A stretch of 64,000 nucleotides of DNA. Source: Tildeniella torsiva UHER 1998/13D. GTDB lineage: Bacteria > Cyanobacteriota > Cyanobacteriia > Phormidesmidales > Phormidesmidaceae. Shown here piece after piece: positions 1 through 7,368 of this stretch. Positions within the stretch are counted from its first letter, which is position 1, and each line of letters opens with the position of its first letter. Below the pieces are notes generated by a model that made no database searches, was not told the origin of the DNA, and saw only the letters and a program-made list of their open reading frames with translations. The translations under genes and the position numbers were made by a program. The stretch covers positions 124,001 to 188,000 of the forward strand of contig JAHHIH010000002.1 in NCBI GenBank assembly GCA_019358835.1. Reading direction: 5' to 3'.

Positions 1-167
1 ACTTTATCTTTAGGGGCACGCACCTTGGTGTCAACCGGGTTCACCGAGACCGCCTCTACCCGCACCAGAATGTCCTGGCCCGCAGGGCTGGGCTTGGGCA
101 GGCGAGCGTCGAAAAGGGATTCTGGGTCGCTGATGGGCAAGTAGTGGGTCAGGGCAACAGCTTTCAT
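1..167 (-). CDS. Zinc-type alcohol dehydrogenase-like / quinone oxidoreductase, N-terminal fragment
   Basis: Reading the minus strand from the ATG at 165-167 gives MKAVALTHYLPI, then residues around LPKPSPAGQDILVRVEAVSVNPVDTKV, and the frame stays open to the window edge. This is the GroES-like N-terminus of the MDR superfamily, in the branch annotated as zinc-binding alcohol dehydrogenase-like quinone reductases. The V-E-A-V-S-V-N-P-V-D-T-K stretch is the typical substrate-side strand of that family. Only about 55 residues are visible, so the Rossmann cofactor domain lies outside. It is the first reading frame after the redox operon on the same strand, with about 130 bases of low-complexity sequence between them. 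Substrate cannot be told. Confidence 0.8.
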   Translation of the reverse strand, partial: MKAVALTHYLPISDPESLFDARLPKPSPAGQDILVRVEAVSVNPVDTKVRAPKDK

Positions 168-214
168 AACCGATGGCAGCTCAACATCCCCAGTGTGCCT
201 TGCCAAAGGACGCA

Positions 215-292
215 GCGAGCACATAAACCATGAACCGAATACTCCTTCTCCATCCCCCTACCCCTTACTCCCTACTCCCTCCCCAATTCGAA
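215..292. repeat. Pyrimidine-rich low-complexity intergenic tract
   Basis: On the plus strand this gap is almost free of G and runs through repeats of the type CCCCTTACTCCCTACTCCCT. On the minus strand, which is the transcribed sense for both neighbours, it is therefore G-rich with several GGG/GGGG runs. It follows the stop codon of the molybdoenzyme gene. Similar tracts recur in the window at about 18.93, 36.30, 37.88, 49.87 and 60.50 kb. Confidence 0.6.
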
Positions 293-300
293 AATACCGC

Positions 301-1014
301 CTAAAGCCCAGCAAACCACTCATACCCCCGATCGACCCAATAGCCCTGCTCGGGCCGCAGGTCATTTTCAAAGCTGATTTGCGTGACCCACTTGCTCTGC
401 TTGTAGCCCAGCTTAATGGGCGAGGCTAGTCGCAGAGGGGCACCGTTGTCTACCGAGAGGGGCTGGCCATTTTTTTGGTAGACCATCAGCGTTTGGGGAT
501 GCAGGGACGAGGCCAGATCCCAACTTTCGTAGTAGCCGTCGGCGGAGGTGAAGTAGACGTAGCGCGCCCCTGGCTTGGGCTGCACTAGCTTGGCCAGGGT
601 CTGGAGTTGCACCCCACCCCACTGCACGATCGCCGCCCAGCCCTCAACGCAGACGTGGCGAATGACCATCTCCGTCAGCGGCAACGCCTGAATATCGGCC
701 AGGGAGAGCTGCATAGGCTGGTTGACTTCGCCCCCGACCCCTAGGCGAAACTGCTCGGGGTCAAGCTGAGGCGTGGTGTTGAAGGAGTTGATCAGGAGTT
801 TGTCGGGTTCGATCGCGCTGACCGGAAACTCAGGCACCGGGCTTTGCGAGAGCAGCAGCGCCTTGATCGCCTGGTTGAGTGGTTCAGTTACCTGCCTGAC
901 CTGGCGCACCCCTAGGCTAGTGCCACAGCCGTTGAGCAGTAAACCGGCTCCCGAGAGCCCGGCCCCAATCAGCAGCTGGCGGCGCGAAATATGGCGAGGA
1001 AGAATGAGACCCAT
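301..1014 (-). CDS. Tat-exported molybdopterin-dependent oxidoreductase (sulfite oxidase / MsrP-YedY-like)
   Basis: A 237-residue molybdopterin oxidoreductase of the sulfite oxidase fold. The N-terminus has a twin-arginine motif (SRRQLL, residues 10-15), a hydrophobic stretch and a possible lipobox ending LLNGC at Cys30, so it should act outside the cytoplasm and may be lipid-anchored. Cys122 in RHVCVEGW sits where the family places the cysteine ligand of molybdenum. The block GAPLRLASPIKLGYK (191-205) is the usual MPT-binding C-terminal signature. The length is close to that of the catalytic domain alone, with no dimerisation domain. It is the last gene of a minus-strand operon, 21 bases after a cytochrome b gene that probably feeds it electrons. 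A protein-methionine-sulfoxide or other S/N-oxide reductase role is inference from MsrPQ; the substrate is unknown. Confidence 0.88.
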   Translation of the reverse strand: MGLILPRHISRRQLLIGAGLSGAGLLLNGCGTSLGVRQVRQVTEPLNQAIKALLLSQSPVPEFPVSAIEPDKLLINSFNTTPQLDPEQFRLGVGGEVNQPMQLSLADIQALPLTEMVIRHVCVEGWAAIVQWGGVQLQTLAKLVQPKPGARYVYFTSADGYYESWDLASSLHPQTLMVYQKNGQPLSVDNGAPLRLASPIKLGYKQSKWVTQISFENDLRPEQGYWVDRGYEWFAGL

Positions 1015-1035
1015 AGGACTAGGTTGAGGTAAGGG

Positions 1036-1635
1036 CTAAAAGAACATCGACTTGACCAGGCGCAGCTGCCCCACCTTGAGGGCCAGCAGAGAGTGCACCA
1101 GAGAAAACGCCAGCACCAGGGGAACGGTCATAAAGTGGACGGTGCGCAGGGTCTGCCAGTCGCCAAAGAGAGCGGCTAGCCAATGGAGCTGGGCGGGTTT
1201 GTACATGGCCAGGCCGCTGGCGATCGCCAGCAGCAGCACCGGCACGATGATGGTGTAAATCAGCCGGTGCTTGGCGAAGTTCTTGCGCTTTTCGTTTTGG
1301 CTGGCCCGCAGGGCTTTGAGGTCGCCACTGCTGGCAAAGCGGTGCTGCCAGCGGCGGGTAACGAAGACATAAACCCCGTAGGCCAGCAGGTTGAGCGAAT
1401 ATATCCACATGATGGCGAAGTGCCAGGCTCGCCCCCCGCCCAGCCAGCCGCCCAGCAGCACCGCATCCGGGAAATCCCACCCGGCCCGCCCGCCAAACAC
1501 GGGGTTGGCGTTGTAGATCTGCAAGCCGCTGGCCATCATCAACAGCAGGGCGATGATATTCACCCAGTGAAAGGTTTTGGCCAGCAGGGCCTGGCTGGGG
1601 AGCTTGGGTTTGCGTTTTGCCACAGATGCGGTCAT
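1036..1635 (-). CDS. Cytochrome b561/b6-type membrane subunit
   Basis: A 199-residue integral membrane protein with four predicted helices (about 20-42, 70-93, 124-146, 165-190). Histidines lie in the helices at 23 (FHW), 72 (WHF), 167 (VHF) and 181 (VHS), the pattern of a di-heme b cytochrome of the bacterial b561 / thiosulfate reductase gamma type. It lies 34 bases after ccdA and 21 bases before the molybdoenzyme gene. This order fits a quinol-oxidising anchor that passes electrons to the exported molybdoenzyme. It is not an obvious MsrQ/YedZ sequence, so calling it msrQ would go beyond the evidence. Confidence 0.82.
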   Translation of the reverse strand: MTASVAKRKPKLPSQALLAKTFHWVNIIALLLMMASGLQIYNANPVFGGRAGWDFPDAVLLGGWLGGGRAWHFAIMWIYSLNLLAYGVYVFVTRRWQHRFASSGDLKALRASQNEKRKNFAKHRLIYTIIVPVLLLAIASGLAMYKPAQLHWLAALFGDWQTLRTVHFMTVPLVLAFSLVHSLLALKVGQLRLVKSMFF

Positions 1636-1669
1636 GGGTGTACTCAGAATAAATCACGTCAAGGAGCTC

Positions 1670-2359
1670 TTACAGGGGCAGACTGGGAAACAACGGCGCT
1701 AGCCAGAGCTGAACGCGGATATCCCACCCCAGCAGAATGGCGATCGCAGTACCGACAATCAGCCCGCCACCCACGCGCTGCATGGTGGCGCTGTGGGGGC
1801 GCAGCCCCAGCAGTCGCCGGCTGACCCGTCTGCCGCCGTAGGCGAGCGCCAGCAAAGGCAGGGCTGCCCCCAGTCCGTAGGCCACCAGCAGCCCAAAGGC
1901 ACCCGCCACCTGACGGTCTACCGCCGCCAGCACCAAAATACTGCCTAAGACTGGCCCGGCGCAGGGCGTCCAGAGCAACCCCAGCTGGGTGCCCAGCCAA
2001 AATTCGCCCTTCAGGCCCAGTCGGACGGGTTCTTTTAGGCCTTGGCCCAGGGGGAGGTAGCTGGCCAGGCGGTAGCTCACCTGGGGAAACAGAGCGGCAA
2101 GGCCCAGGCCGAGGAGCAGGGCGATCGCCCCATAGCGCAGCCCGTTAGCCAACCCCGTAAACCAGCTAGCGGTAATGCCCAGCAGACTGCCCGCAACGGC
2201 AAAGCCCCCTACCAGACCCGCGACCAGCGCCACCGGGCCGTAGCGGTGCGATTGCAGCGATCGCCCCAATACAATCGGCAGCACCGGCAGAATGCAGGGC
2301 GACAGCACGGTCAACACCCCGCCCAGCCACGCCAACCCCAAGGATGCGCTTGCGGCCAT
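1670..2359 (-). CDS. ccdA: CcdA-type thiol-disulfide transmembrane transporter
   Basis: A protein of 229 residues with six hydrophobic helices and the two prolyl-cysteine motifs of the CcdA/DsbD-beta family: SPCILPVLP (Cys22) and TPCAGPVLG (Cys133). These cysteines carry reducing equivalents from cytoplasmic thioredoxin across the membrane. I start it at the ATG at 2357-2359 (MAASASLG), because a longer frame would add 38 arginine-rich residues unlike the family and overlap the upstream gene. It begins 5 bases after the thioredoxin-like gene, its obvious partner. In cyanobacteria CcdA usually serves cytochrome c maturation; the cytochrome b and molybdoenzyme downstream suggest a dedicated reducing branch here. 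Confidence 0.9.
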   Translation of the reverse strand: MAASASLGLAWLGGVLTVLSPCILPVLPIVLGRSLQSHRYGPVALVAGLVGGFAVAGSLLGITASWFTGLANGLRYGAIALLLGLGLAALFPQVSYRLASYLPLGQGLKEPVRLGLKGEFWLGTQLGLLWTPCAGPVLGSILVLAAVDRQVAGAFGLLVAYGLGAALPLLALAYGGRRVSRRLLGLRPHSATMQRVGGGLIVGTAIAILLGWDIRVQLWLAPLFPSLPL

Positions 2360-2364
2360 GACCT

Positions 2365-2982
2365 CTATCCCAGCAGCGCTTGAATGGTTTGCTCGGTGGT
2401 GTCGTAGGCCCCTTCGCCAATGTGGTCGTAGCGCAGGAACCCGTCGCGATCGGCCAAAAACAGGTGGGGCCAATACCGATTGCTGTAGGCCCGCCAGGTT
2501 TGAAAGTCGTTGTCCAACGGCACCGGATAGGTGATGTTGGACTGCGCTAGCGCCCGCTGAATGTTGTTGACATCGCGCTCGTAGGCAAACTCGGGGGTGT
2601 GCACGCCAATAATTTTTAACCCCTGGTCAGCGTAGCGCCGATGCCAACCCACCAGCGAGGGCAGGGTGCGCTGACAGTTGATGCAGCCAAAGGTCCAAAA
2701 CTGGAGCAAGACTACGCTGCCCTTGAGACTGGCAATCGTCAGCGGCTCTGAGTTGAGCCACTGGCTAATGCCGCGCAGCTCAGGCATGGGGTCGCCGCTG
2801 GGGGCCGGGGCGGCACTGGGGCGATCGTTGGCTATAACCGACTCAGTGCCAGAGTCAGCGCTGGTGGTGACAGGCGATCGCCGAGTGCCTAATCCGTAGG
2901 CGATCGCAGCTGAGGCTCCGGCCAACCCTAGCCCGGCGTAAAGCAGCTGACGCCTTTGCCATAGTGGTCTATCCATGGGCAT
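2365..2982 (-). CDS. Membrane-anchored thioredoxin-like (TlpA/redoxin) protein
   Basis: A 205-residue protein with an N-terminal RR-containing signal/anchor (about residues 9-32), a Ser/Ala/Pro-rich linker and a thioredoxin fold. The redox motif is FGCINCQR with Cys100 and Cys103, and YWPHLFL supplies the cis-proline strand. The sequence PLDNDFQTWRAYSNRYWPH is typical of redoxin domains found near CcdA or fused to it (DipZ-like). It is the first gene of the four-gene operon, and its stop is 5 bases before the ccdA start. CcdA would keep the CxxC pair reduced on the outer face. A hairpin at 3088-3121 separates it from the upstream lipoprotein gene. Confidence 0.9.
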   Translation of the reverse strand: MPMDRPLWQRRQLLYAGLGLAGASAAIAYGLGTRRSPVTTSADSGTESVIANDRPSAAPAPSGDPMPELRGISQWLNSEPLTIASLKGSVVLLQFWTFGCINCQRTLPSLVGWHRRYADQGLKIIGVHTPEFAYERDVNNIQRALAQSNITYPVPLDNDFQTWRAYSNRYWPHLFLADRDGFLRYDHIGEGAYDTTEQTIQALLG

Positions 2983-3087
2983 TTCGTCCCTGTGGTAAGT
3001 CAGTCGTTGCCTTGAAACTTGTTTTTGGCGTCAATGGTTGGCCGTAATCGCCCAGCCATCTGCAAAACAGCTGATTCAGACCAGATG

Positions 3088-3121
3088 CCCGGCGGGGCAA
3101 AGGTCTGTTTGCCCCGCCGGG
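3088..3121 (-). terminator. Perfect 14-bp hairpin after the repeat lipoprotein gene
   Basis: CCCGGCGGGGCAAA (3088-3101) is followed by a 6-base loop and its exact complement (3108-3121). It lies downstream of the lipoprotein gene and upstream of the redox operon, both on the minus strand. No long T run follows on either side, so it may be a weak terminator or a REP-like element. Confidence 0.6.
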
Positions 3122-3170
3122 ACCGGGTGCTGCAACTGGGTTGGTCAATATACCCAATCCAGACGGTCAG

Positions 3171-3503
3171 CTAGTTAGAACCCTCTTGTTCCATGGCACC
3201 GCCCTCTTCCTTCATGGCATCACCTTCCATAGCGCTACCTTCTTCCTTCATAGCGTCGCCTTCCATGGCGCTACCCTCTTCCTTCATAGCGTCGCCTTCC
3301 ATGGCGCTACCCTCTTCCTTCATGGCGTCGCCTTCCATGGCACTGCCTTCTTCCTTCATGGCATCACCTTCCATAGCGCTGCCTTCTTGCTCCATGGCGT
3401 CGCCGGTCGGGGCGGTCTCAGTGGTTCCGGTAGAGCTGCCACAGGCGGTCAGGGTAGTGGTTAGGGTCAAGCTGGCTGCTAGAACTAAGAGTTTCCATTT
3501 CAT
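3171..3503 (-). CDS. Small lipoprotein made of 12-residue acidic Met-rich repeats
   Basis: The 110-residue product begins with a lipoprotein signal (MKWKLLVLAASLTLTTTLTAC, lipobox LTAC, Cys21). After a short Thr/Ser linker it carries five identical copies of GSAMEGDAMKEE (residues 41-100) and ends GGAMEQEGSN. Apart from the repeats there is no globular domain. The composition (Met, Glu, Lys, Asp, Gly, Ala only) resembles small bacterial MXKDX-type repeat proteins, whose function is not established. One methionine every six residues suggests either methionine-oxidation sensitivity or metal binding, both inference. The gene is monocistronic, with a hairpin 50 bases downstream. Confidence 0.8.
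   Translation of the reverse strand: MKWKLLVLAASLTLTTTLTACGSSTGTTETAPTGDAMEQEGSAMEGDAMKEEGSAMEGDAMKEEGSAMEGDAMKEEGSAMEGDAMKEEGSAMEGDAMKEEGGAMEQEGSN
3204..3383 (-). repeat. Five tandem 36-bp repeats inside the lipoprotein gene
   Basis: The 36-bp units encode GSAMEGDAMKEE five times. They are identical in protein but vary at a few third positions (for example GGCATCACC versus GGCGTCGCC on the plus strand), so the array is not brand new. Copy number could change by slippage without breaking the frame. Confidence 0.95.
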
Positions 3504-4175
3504 TGACGTTATCTATCCTCATATTGATTTCGGTGGATACTTGTCCCAAGATCTGCCGAGGCCCGACGTTTTGTCGTAGCCAAAAGCAGTCTGGGAAACA
3601 CCTGAGGGAACTCGGCTGTAGCGAGTTGATTCAAGCTGCTGAGTTGAAGATGCCAGGTTTACCTGAAATTTTCCTGAGACCGAGCCTCATTTAGCCTGAA
3701 GAGTTTGGGCGCGGCCCACCATCGGAGAAACTATTTTTCAAAAGTTGCCTCAATAGCGGCAAACCAGGACTTAGGCCGCCCCATCTCTCAACCGTGGGGA
3801 TGACTAAACAGGCAGCCGAGGGCGATCGCAGTCTCTCCTAAGACTGATTTGCGCAGTCTTTCGGCTAAGAACGCTGAAAACAGGGAACAATAGCCTAGTG
3901 CTGATGGTCACGTAACCAAAAGCACAGCATTTTTTCCATAGGTTCCCGTGCATTTACCACCTAGATTGGCTAGACACCAAACCCCGCTCCCAGGGTTTAG
4001 CCGCTGAATTTGCCCCAATTTTGTCGGTTTTGCCAAGGATGCCCTGGTAATACGACCAGTCTTTGTATCGTCATCTCTGACTTGCTTTGGCTTGTTCTGG
4101 GACTATTTTGCTGTAGCTGACAGCCCCGTCCACTAATTTTGCGTTAACACTCCGATTTTTAGGAATTCACCGAGT
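3504..4175. other. 672-base intergenic region between divergent lipoprotein and SLH genes
   Basis: I see no convincing gene, tRNA or large hairpin here. It must hold the promoters of both divergent genes, and it contains one HIP1 site (GGGCGATCGC near 3821). Short open frames on either strand have no recognisable product or good ribosome site. Confidence 0.4.
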
Positions 4176-5438
4176 ATGAGCACCGTATTGAATCTGTCTG
4201 CTAAAACCACGGCCTTTGTGGCTTTGGGAACTGTGGCATTTGTTGGGCTAGCACTGCCCGCCACGGCCCAAACCACTGAGTTTGCCGATGTCGGTTCGAG
4301 CTACTGGGCGCGCCCCTTTATTGAGAGCTTGGCCTCTGAGCAAATTATTGCCGGGTTCCCCGATGGCACCTTTCGCCCCGACCAGCCGGTGACCCGCGCC
4401 CAGTTTGCCGCCATTGTGCGCAACGCCTTTGACCAGCCCCTGGATCGCACCGCTCCTCGCTTCAGCGATGTCTCCAGCAGCTATTGGGCCAGCGCTGCGA
4501 TCGCCGATGCCTACGGCCAGGGCTTTCTCTCGGGCTACCCCAACGGCGCTTTCCAGCCTGAGCAGCAGATTCCTCGGGTGCAGGCCCTAGTCGCCCTGGC
4601 CAATGGCCTCGACTACAGCCCTCAGGGTTCCGTCAACGAAGTGTTGGGTGTCTACCGCGATCGCGGCCAAATTCCTAGCTATGGCGAAAGCCCTGTGGCG
4701 GCGGCCACCGAAAACCGGCTGGTGGTCAACTACCCCAACGTGGACAGCCTGCAACCCCAGCGCACCGCTACCCGCGCTGACGTGGCGGCCTTTATTTACC
4801 AGGCGCTAGTGGCCGAGGGTCGCATGCCTGTTCTGCAATCTGGGCAAAGCGCCAACAGCTATATCGTTGGCGCTACCCCTGGGACGGGGACGGGTACCGG
4901 TACCCCCACTAGCTCGCCTCGCCTGGTGCCCAGCGGTACTGAGCTGGCGGTGCGCTACCCCAACAGCAATGCCGATGTGGATATTGTGGTGGCCCCCGGC
5001 CAAACCGTTGCCACTAGCCTGCAAATTACCGAGCCGATTCGCAATGGCCAGGGTCAGGTGCTGGTTCCTGCGGGCAGCACCATGCTGGGCCGCATTGTGC
5101 CGGTAGAAATTCGCGGCTCTTCGATCACGGCTGCTAAGTTTGTCGCCGACAACCTGACAATCAACGGACGCACCTACAGCATCAACGCCGAGTCCAGCGC
5201 GATCGCGGCTACCAACAGCGTCAACAGCGGCACCATACAAGGGGCGCTGATCACTGGCGCAGCCGAGTCGATCTTGGCTTCGATTACCGGCAACAGCGGC
5301 TTGGGCAGTATAGTTGGGGCCGTCATCAACGGCGACAACCAGGTCACCTCTAACAGCGCGGTCGTGGTCATTCGTCCTAGCGATCTCGACATCACCCTGC
5401 GCTCTGACCTCACGGTAGACGCGATCGCCAACAACTAG
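4176..5438 (+). CDS. SLH-domain cell-envelope protein
   Basis: A 420-residue exported protein. The signal peptide (about 1-31) ends ALPATAQ. Three S-layer homology segments follow: residues 33-88 (FADVGSSYWARPFIESL, GFPDGTFRPDQPVTRAQFA), 93-150 (FSDVSSSYW, GYPNGAFQPEQQIPR) and a more divergent one at 158-215. After a Gly/Thr linker (TGTGTGTPT) the last 190 residues are a beta-rich domain (LVPSGTELAVRYPNS, VPAGSTMLGRIVPVEI) that I do not recognise as catalytic. SLH domains in cyanobacteria bind the peptidoglycan-linked wall polymer, so the protein probably sits between wall and outer membrane. It is monocistronic and followed by a terminator-like hairpin. Confidence 0.88.
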   Translation: MSTVLNLSAKTTAFVALGTVAFVGLALPATAQTTEFADVGSSYWARPFIESLASEQIIAGFPDGTFRPDQPVTRAQFAAIVRNAFDQPLDRTAPRFSDVSSSYWASAAIADAYGQGFLSGYPNGAFQPEQQIPRVQALVALANGLDYSPQGSVNEVLGVYRDRGQIPSYGESPVAAATENRLVVNYPNVDSLQPQRTATRADVAAFIYQALVAEGRMPVLQSGQSANSYIVGATPGTGTGTGTPTSSPRLVPSGTELAVRYPNSNADVDIVVAPGQTVATSLQITEPIRNGQGQVLVPAGSTMLGRIVPVEIRGSSITAAKFVADNLTINGRTYSINAESSAIAATNSVNSGTIQGALITGAAESILASITGNSGLGSIVGAVINGDNQVTSNSAVVVIRPSDLDITLRSDLTVDAIANN

Positions 5439-5524
5439 GCTCAGTAGATTACAAAGTCCCCGCAGCCCTCTCCCCCAGCCCCTCTCCCAGGGAGGAGAGG
5501 GGAGCGGAACCCAGACTTCAAAGT

Positions 5525-5547
5525 CCCTCTCCCAATTTGGGAGAGGG
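5525..5547. terminator. Hairpin between convergent SLH and cupin genes
   Basis: CCCTCTCCCA-ATT-TGGGAGAGGG is a perfect 10-bp stem with a 3-base loop. It lies within a longer CCCTCTCCC/GGGAGAGGG-rich stretch (5458-5562) of a kind common in cyanobacterial spacers. Its place between converging genes suggests two-way termination. Confidence 0.55.
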
Positions 5548-5621
5548 ATTTAGGGAGAGGGCCAGATTACGGCAAAAAAGCGTGTTTGTGATCTACCGAG
5601 GCTACTCAGGAACCCAGTTTC

Positions 5622-5957
5622 TCAACCAAAGCTGTGGATCGCCAGCCATATACAGGGCGGCTCGCTGCTGGTGAAATCGACCCGGTGACGTACGTGGGCC
5701 GGTATTAGCACATAGTCTCCCGGCCCCAGCGCTAAAGAAGCGCCATCCTCACAAGTGAGGGTGGCGCTTCCCTGTAGCAATAGAACCCACTCATCCTGGC
5801 TTTGGTCGTACCACTCGCCGGGGGGTGTGGTTTGCCCGGTCGAGAGAATGCGCTCGACTCGCAGGTGGGGCGTTTCAAACAGCGCGGTAAACGCTTCCGC
5901 CCCCGGCAGCGGATCGGGCAGCTGAAACAGGTTGCCGGGTTCTGGCGCGGGGGGCAT
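5622..5957 (-). CDS. Small cupin-domain protein
   Basis: A 111-residue single-domain cupin. The N-terminal motif region reads EWYDQSQDEWVLLLQGSATL (residues 47-66) and the second reads GPGDYVLIPAHVRHRVDF (78-95). Histidines at 87, 90 and possibly 107, with Glu56, could form a metal site. Family members range from isomerases to sugar-binding regulators, and nothing here decides the substrate. The stop is about 180 bases from the convergent SLH gene. The next gene upstream on the same strand, a 71-aa unknown, ends only 18 bases before this start, so they are probably co-transcribed. Confidence 0.85.
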   Translation of the reverse strand: MPPAPEPGNLFQLPDPLPGAEAFTALFETPHLRVERILSTGQTTPPGEWYDQSQDEWVLLLQGSATLTCEDGASLALGPGDYVLIPAHVRHRVDFTSSEPPCIWLAIHSFG

Positions 5958-5975
5958 AGGGCAAGAATGCAGGGC

Positions 5976-6191
5976 CTAGCTGATCGTACAGCTGTCTTGA
6001 TCGCAGGTGACCTTAGACGCCACCGCACTCTCGGGCACCACGGTAAACCCGCCCACACTCACGCCAACCACGCCGTACTGCTCTCGCAGCACCTGGTTAA
6101 AGCTGGCAATAATTTCTGGCAGCTGCTCCTGTAGCACAGAGCGCACCTGATCGGCCTCGGGGGGCGGGCTGCCAACGGTTTCAACAGGCAT
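5976..6191 (-). CDS. 71-residue protein of unknown function
   Basis: The frame opens with MPVETVGSPPPEADQV and continues as a helix (RSVLQEQLPEIIASFNQVLREQYG) followed by a hydrophobic strand region (VVGVSVGGFTVVPES) and a cysteine-containing tail DQDSCTIS. The two cysteines (63 and 68) are the only ones. There is no signal peptide. Spacing of 18 bases to the cupin gene supports a two-gene unit. I do not recognise the family; a small cofactor carrier or peptide-like product is only a guess. Confidence 0.6.
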   Translation of the reverse strand: MPVETVGSPPPEADQVRSVLQEQLPEIIASFNQVLREQYGVVGVSVGGFTVVPESAVASKVTCDQDSCTIS

Positions 6192-6423
6192 AGGTTTAAT
6201 CCAGTAATGGTCATGGTCAATTGTAGAGTGACAGGAAATCTCAAAACTTCTTGCTTCACGGCTCTACATATAGCGGTGAATTTCCTAGATTTGCCCCTGC
6301 TAGATTCGCTGCAAATTCACCTGTAGTCGGTGAAATCGCGGTTAGGACAGCCCAAAATGTCGAGATTCAAGCCTATCGGGCAGTTTTTTCCATTTTTCGT
6401 TCTTCGTTCTTTTGTTTTATGCC

Positions 6424-7131
6424 TTACTCGTTGGGCACAAAGCTACAGGAGCCGTTGCCGTTGGTCAGTTGAGGCGGCTGGCTGCAAAGCTCTTCGTCGG
6501 GCGATCGCACATAGACCCACTGGCCTTCCAGCTTCAGCCCCACCTGATTGGCGTCAGCATTAAACGCCAAAACCGCTTCGCCTGCCGAAATAATATCGGT
6601 GTAGCTGCGATAGACCTGACGGCACAGCCCCAGCGATCGGCAGCGGAGCAGCATCAGCTCGCCGTAATTGTCATCCAGTGGCAAGGCCACATACACGGTG
6701 CGATAGGTAATGCCCCAGGGCGCAATAGTCTGGCTAGCCTTAGGGGCATAGCCGACAATTAGAGCTGGCAGCAAAGCCACCAGCAAAAGGATGCCTGTGA
6801 TCAGCAGCCACACCACTTTTGCTACGCCCCGTCGGGCACTCTGTCGCCAGTTTAGGTTGAAGCTTAAGAGCAGAAGTAGACAGAGGGCCAAGCCGCCTAC
6901 TATCACCAAGACAATTACCGCCAGCAGCGCGATCGCAAAGAGCTTGCTGTAGACCCAAGCCAGCCCATGCACCCCAGGTACAGATCCCCAGACAAAAGGT
7001 AAATACCCCAGCCATCCCAACCCAGCCAGTATGGCCCAACCCAGCAGTAGACTCCGCCTTGGGCGACGGGTGAAGCGCTGACCCAGGGCATAGGCCGCAG
7101 ATTTGCTCGCGGGCGTGTTGTGGCTAGACAT
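6424..7131 (-). CDS. Membrane protein of unknown function with three N-terminal helices
   Basis: The product is 235 residues. Hydrophobic helices are at about 27-50, 64-90 and 106-128, with an Arg-rich cytoplasmic start (RFTRRPRRS). The last 105 residues form a soluble domain, probably extracytoplasmic (ITYRTVYVALPLDDNYGELMLLRCRSLGLCRQVYRSYTD), with four cysteines in pairs that could form disulfides. No known domain is evident. The region 6192-6423 downstream of it has copies of GGTGAA/TTCACC as inverted repeats but no gene. Confidence 0.75.
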   Translation of the reverse strand: MSSHNTPASKSAAYALGQRFTRRPRRSLLLGWAILAGLGWLGYLPFVWGSVPGVHGLAWVYSKLFAIALLAVIVLVIVGGLALCLLLLLSFNLNWRQSARRGVAKVVWLLITGILLLVALLPALIVGYAPKASQTIAPWGITYRTVYVALPLDDNYGELMLLRCRSLGLCRQVYRSYTDIISAGEAVLAFNADANQVGLKLEGQWVYVRSPDEELCSQPPQLTNGNGSCSFVPNE

Positions 7132-7368
7132 GGGGGCAAATGGCTAGAACGCTAACCCCAGGGTGGCCCAATTCAGGCACCACTGTCATCGGCGTTTGTA
7201 ACCTTGGCTCTAGGCGCTGCCCTGGGCAAGGGTAGGCCGTAAAGCCGTTGATCTTTGCCTGCTGGGGGAGAATTACCCCGCAAAAAGCCGTGCCTAAAAG
7301 TCCTGTGATATTCTCAGGGAACGGTGGCGCGATGCCAGAATTGTCTAGTTTTCAGCCTTTTTAACCCT

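Noticed and set aside
3193-3579. Open plus-strand frame opposite the repeat lipoprotein
   Set aside because: The repeats are open on both strands by composition; only the minus frame has a lipoprotein signal and a sensible repeat protein.
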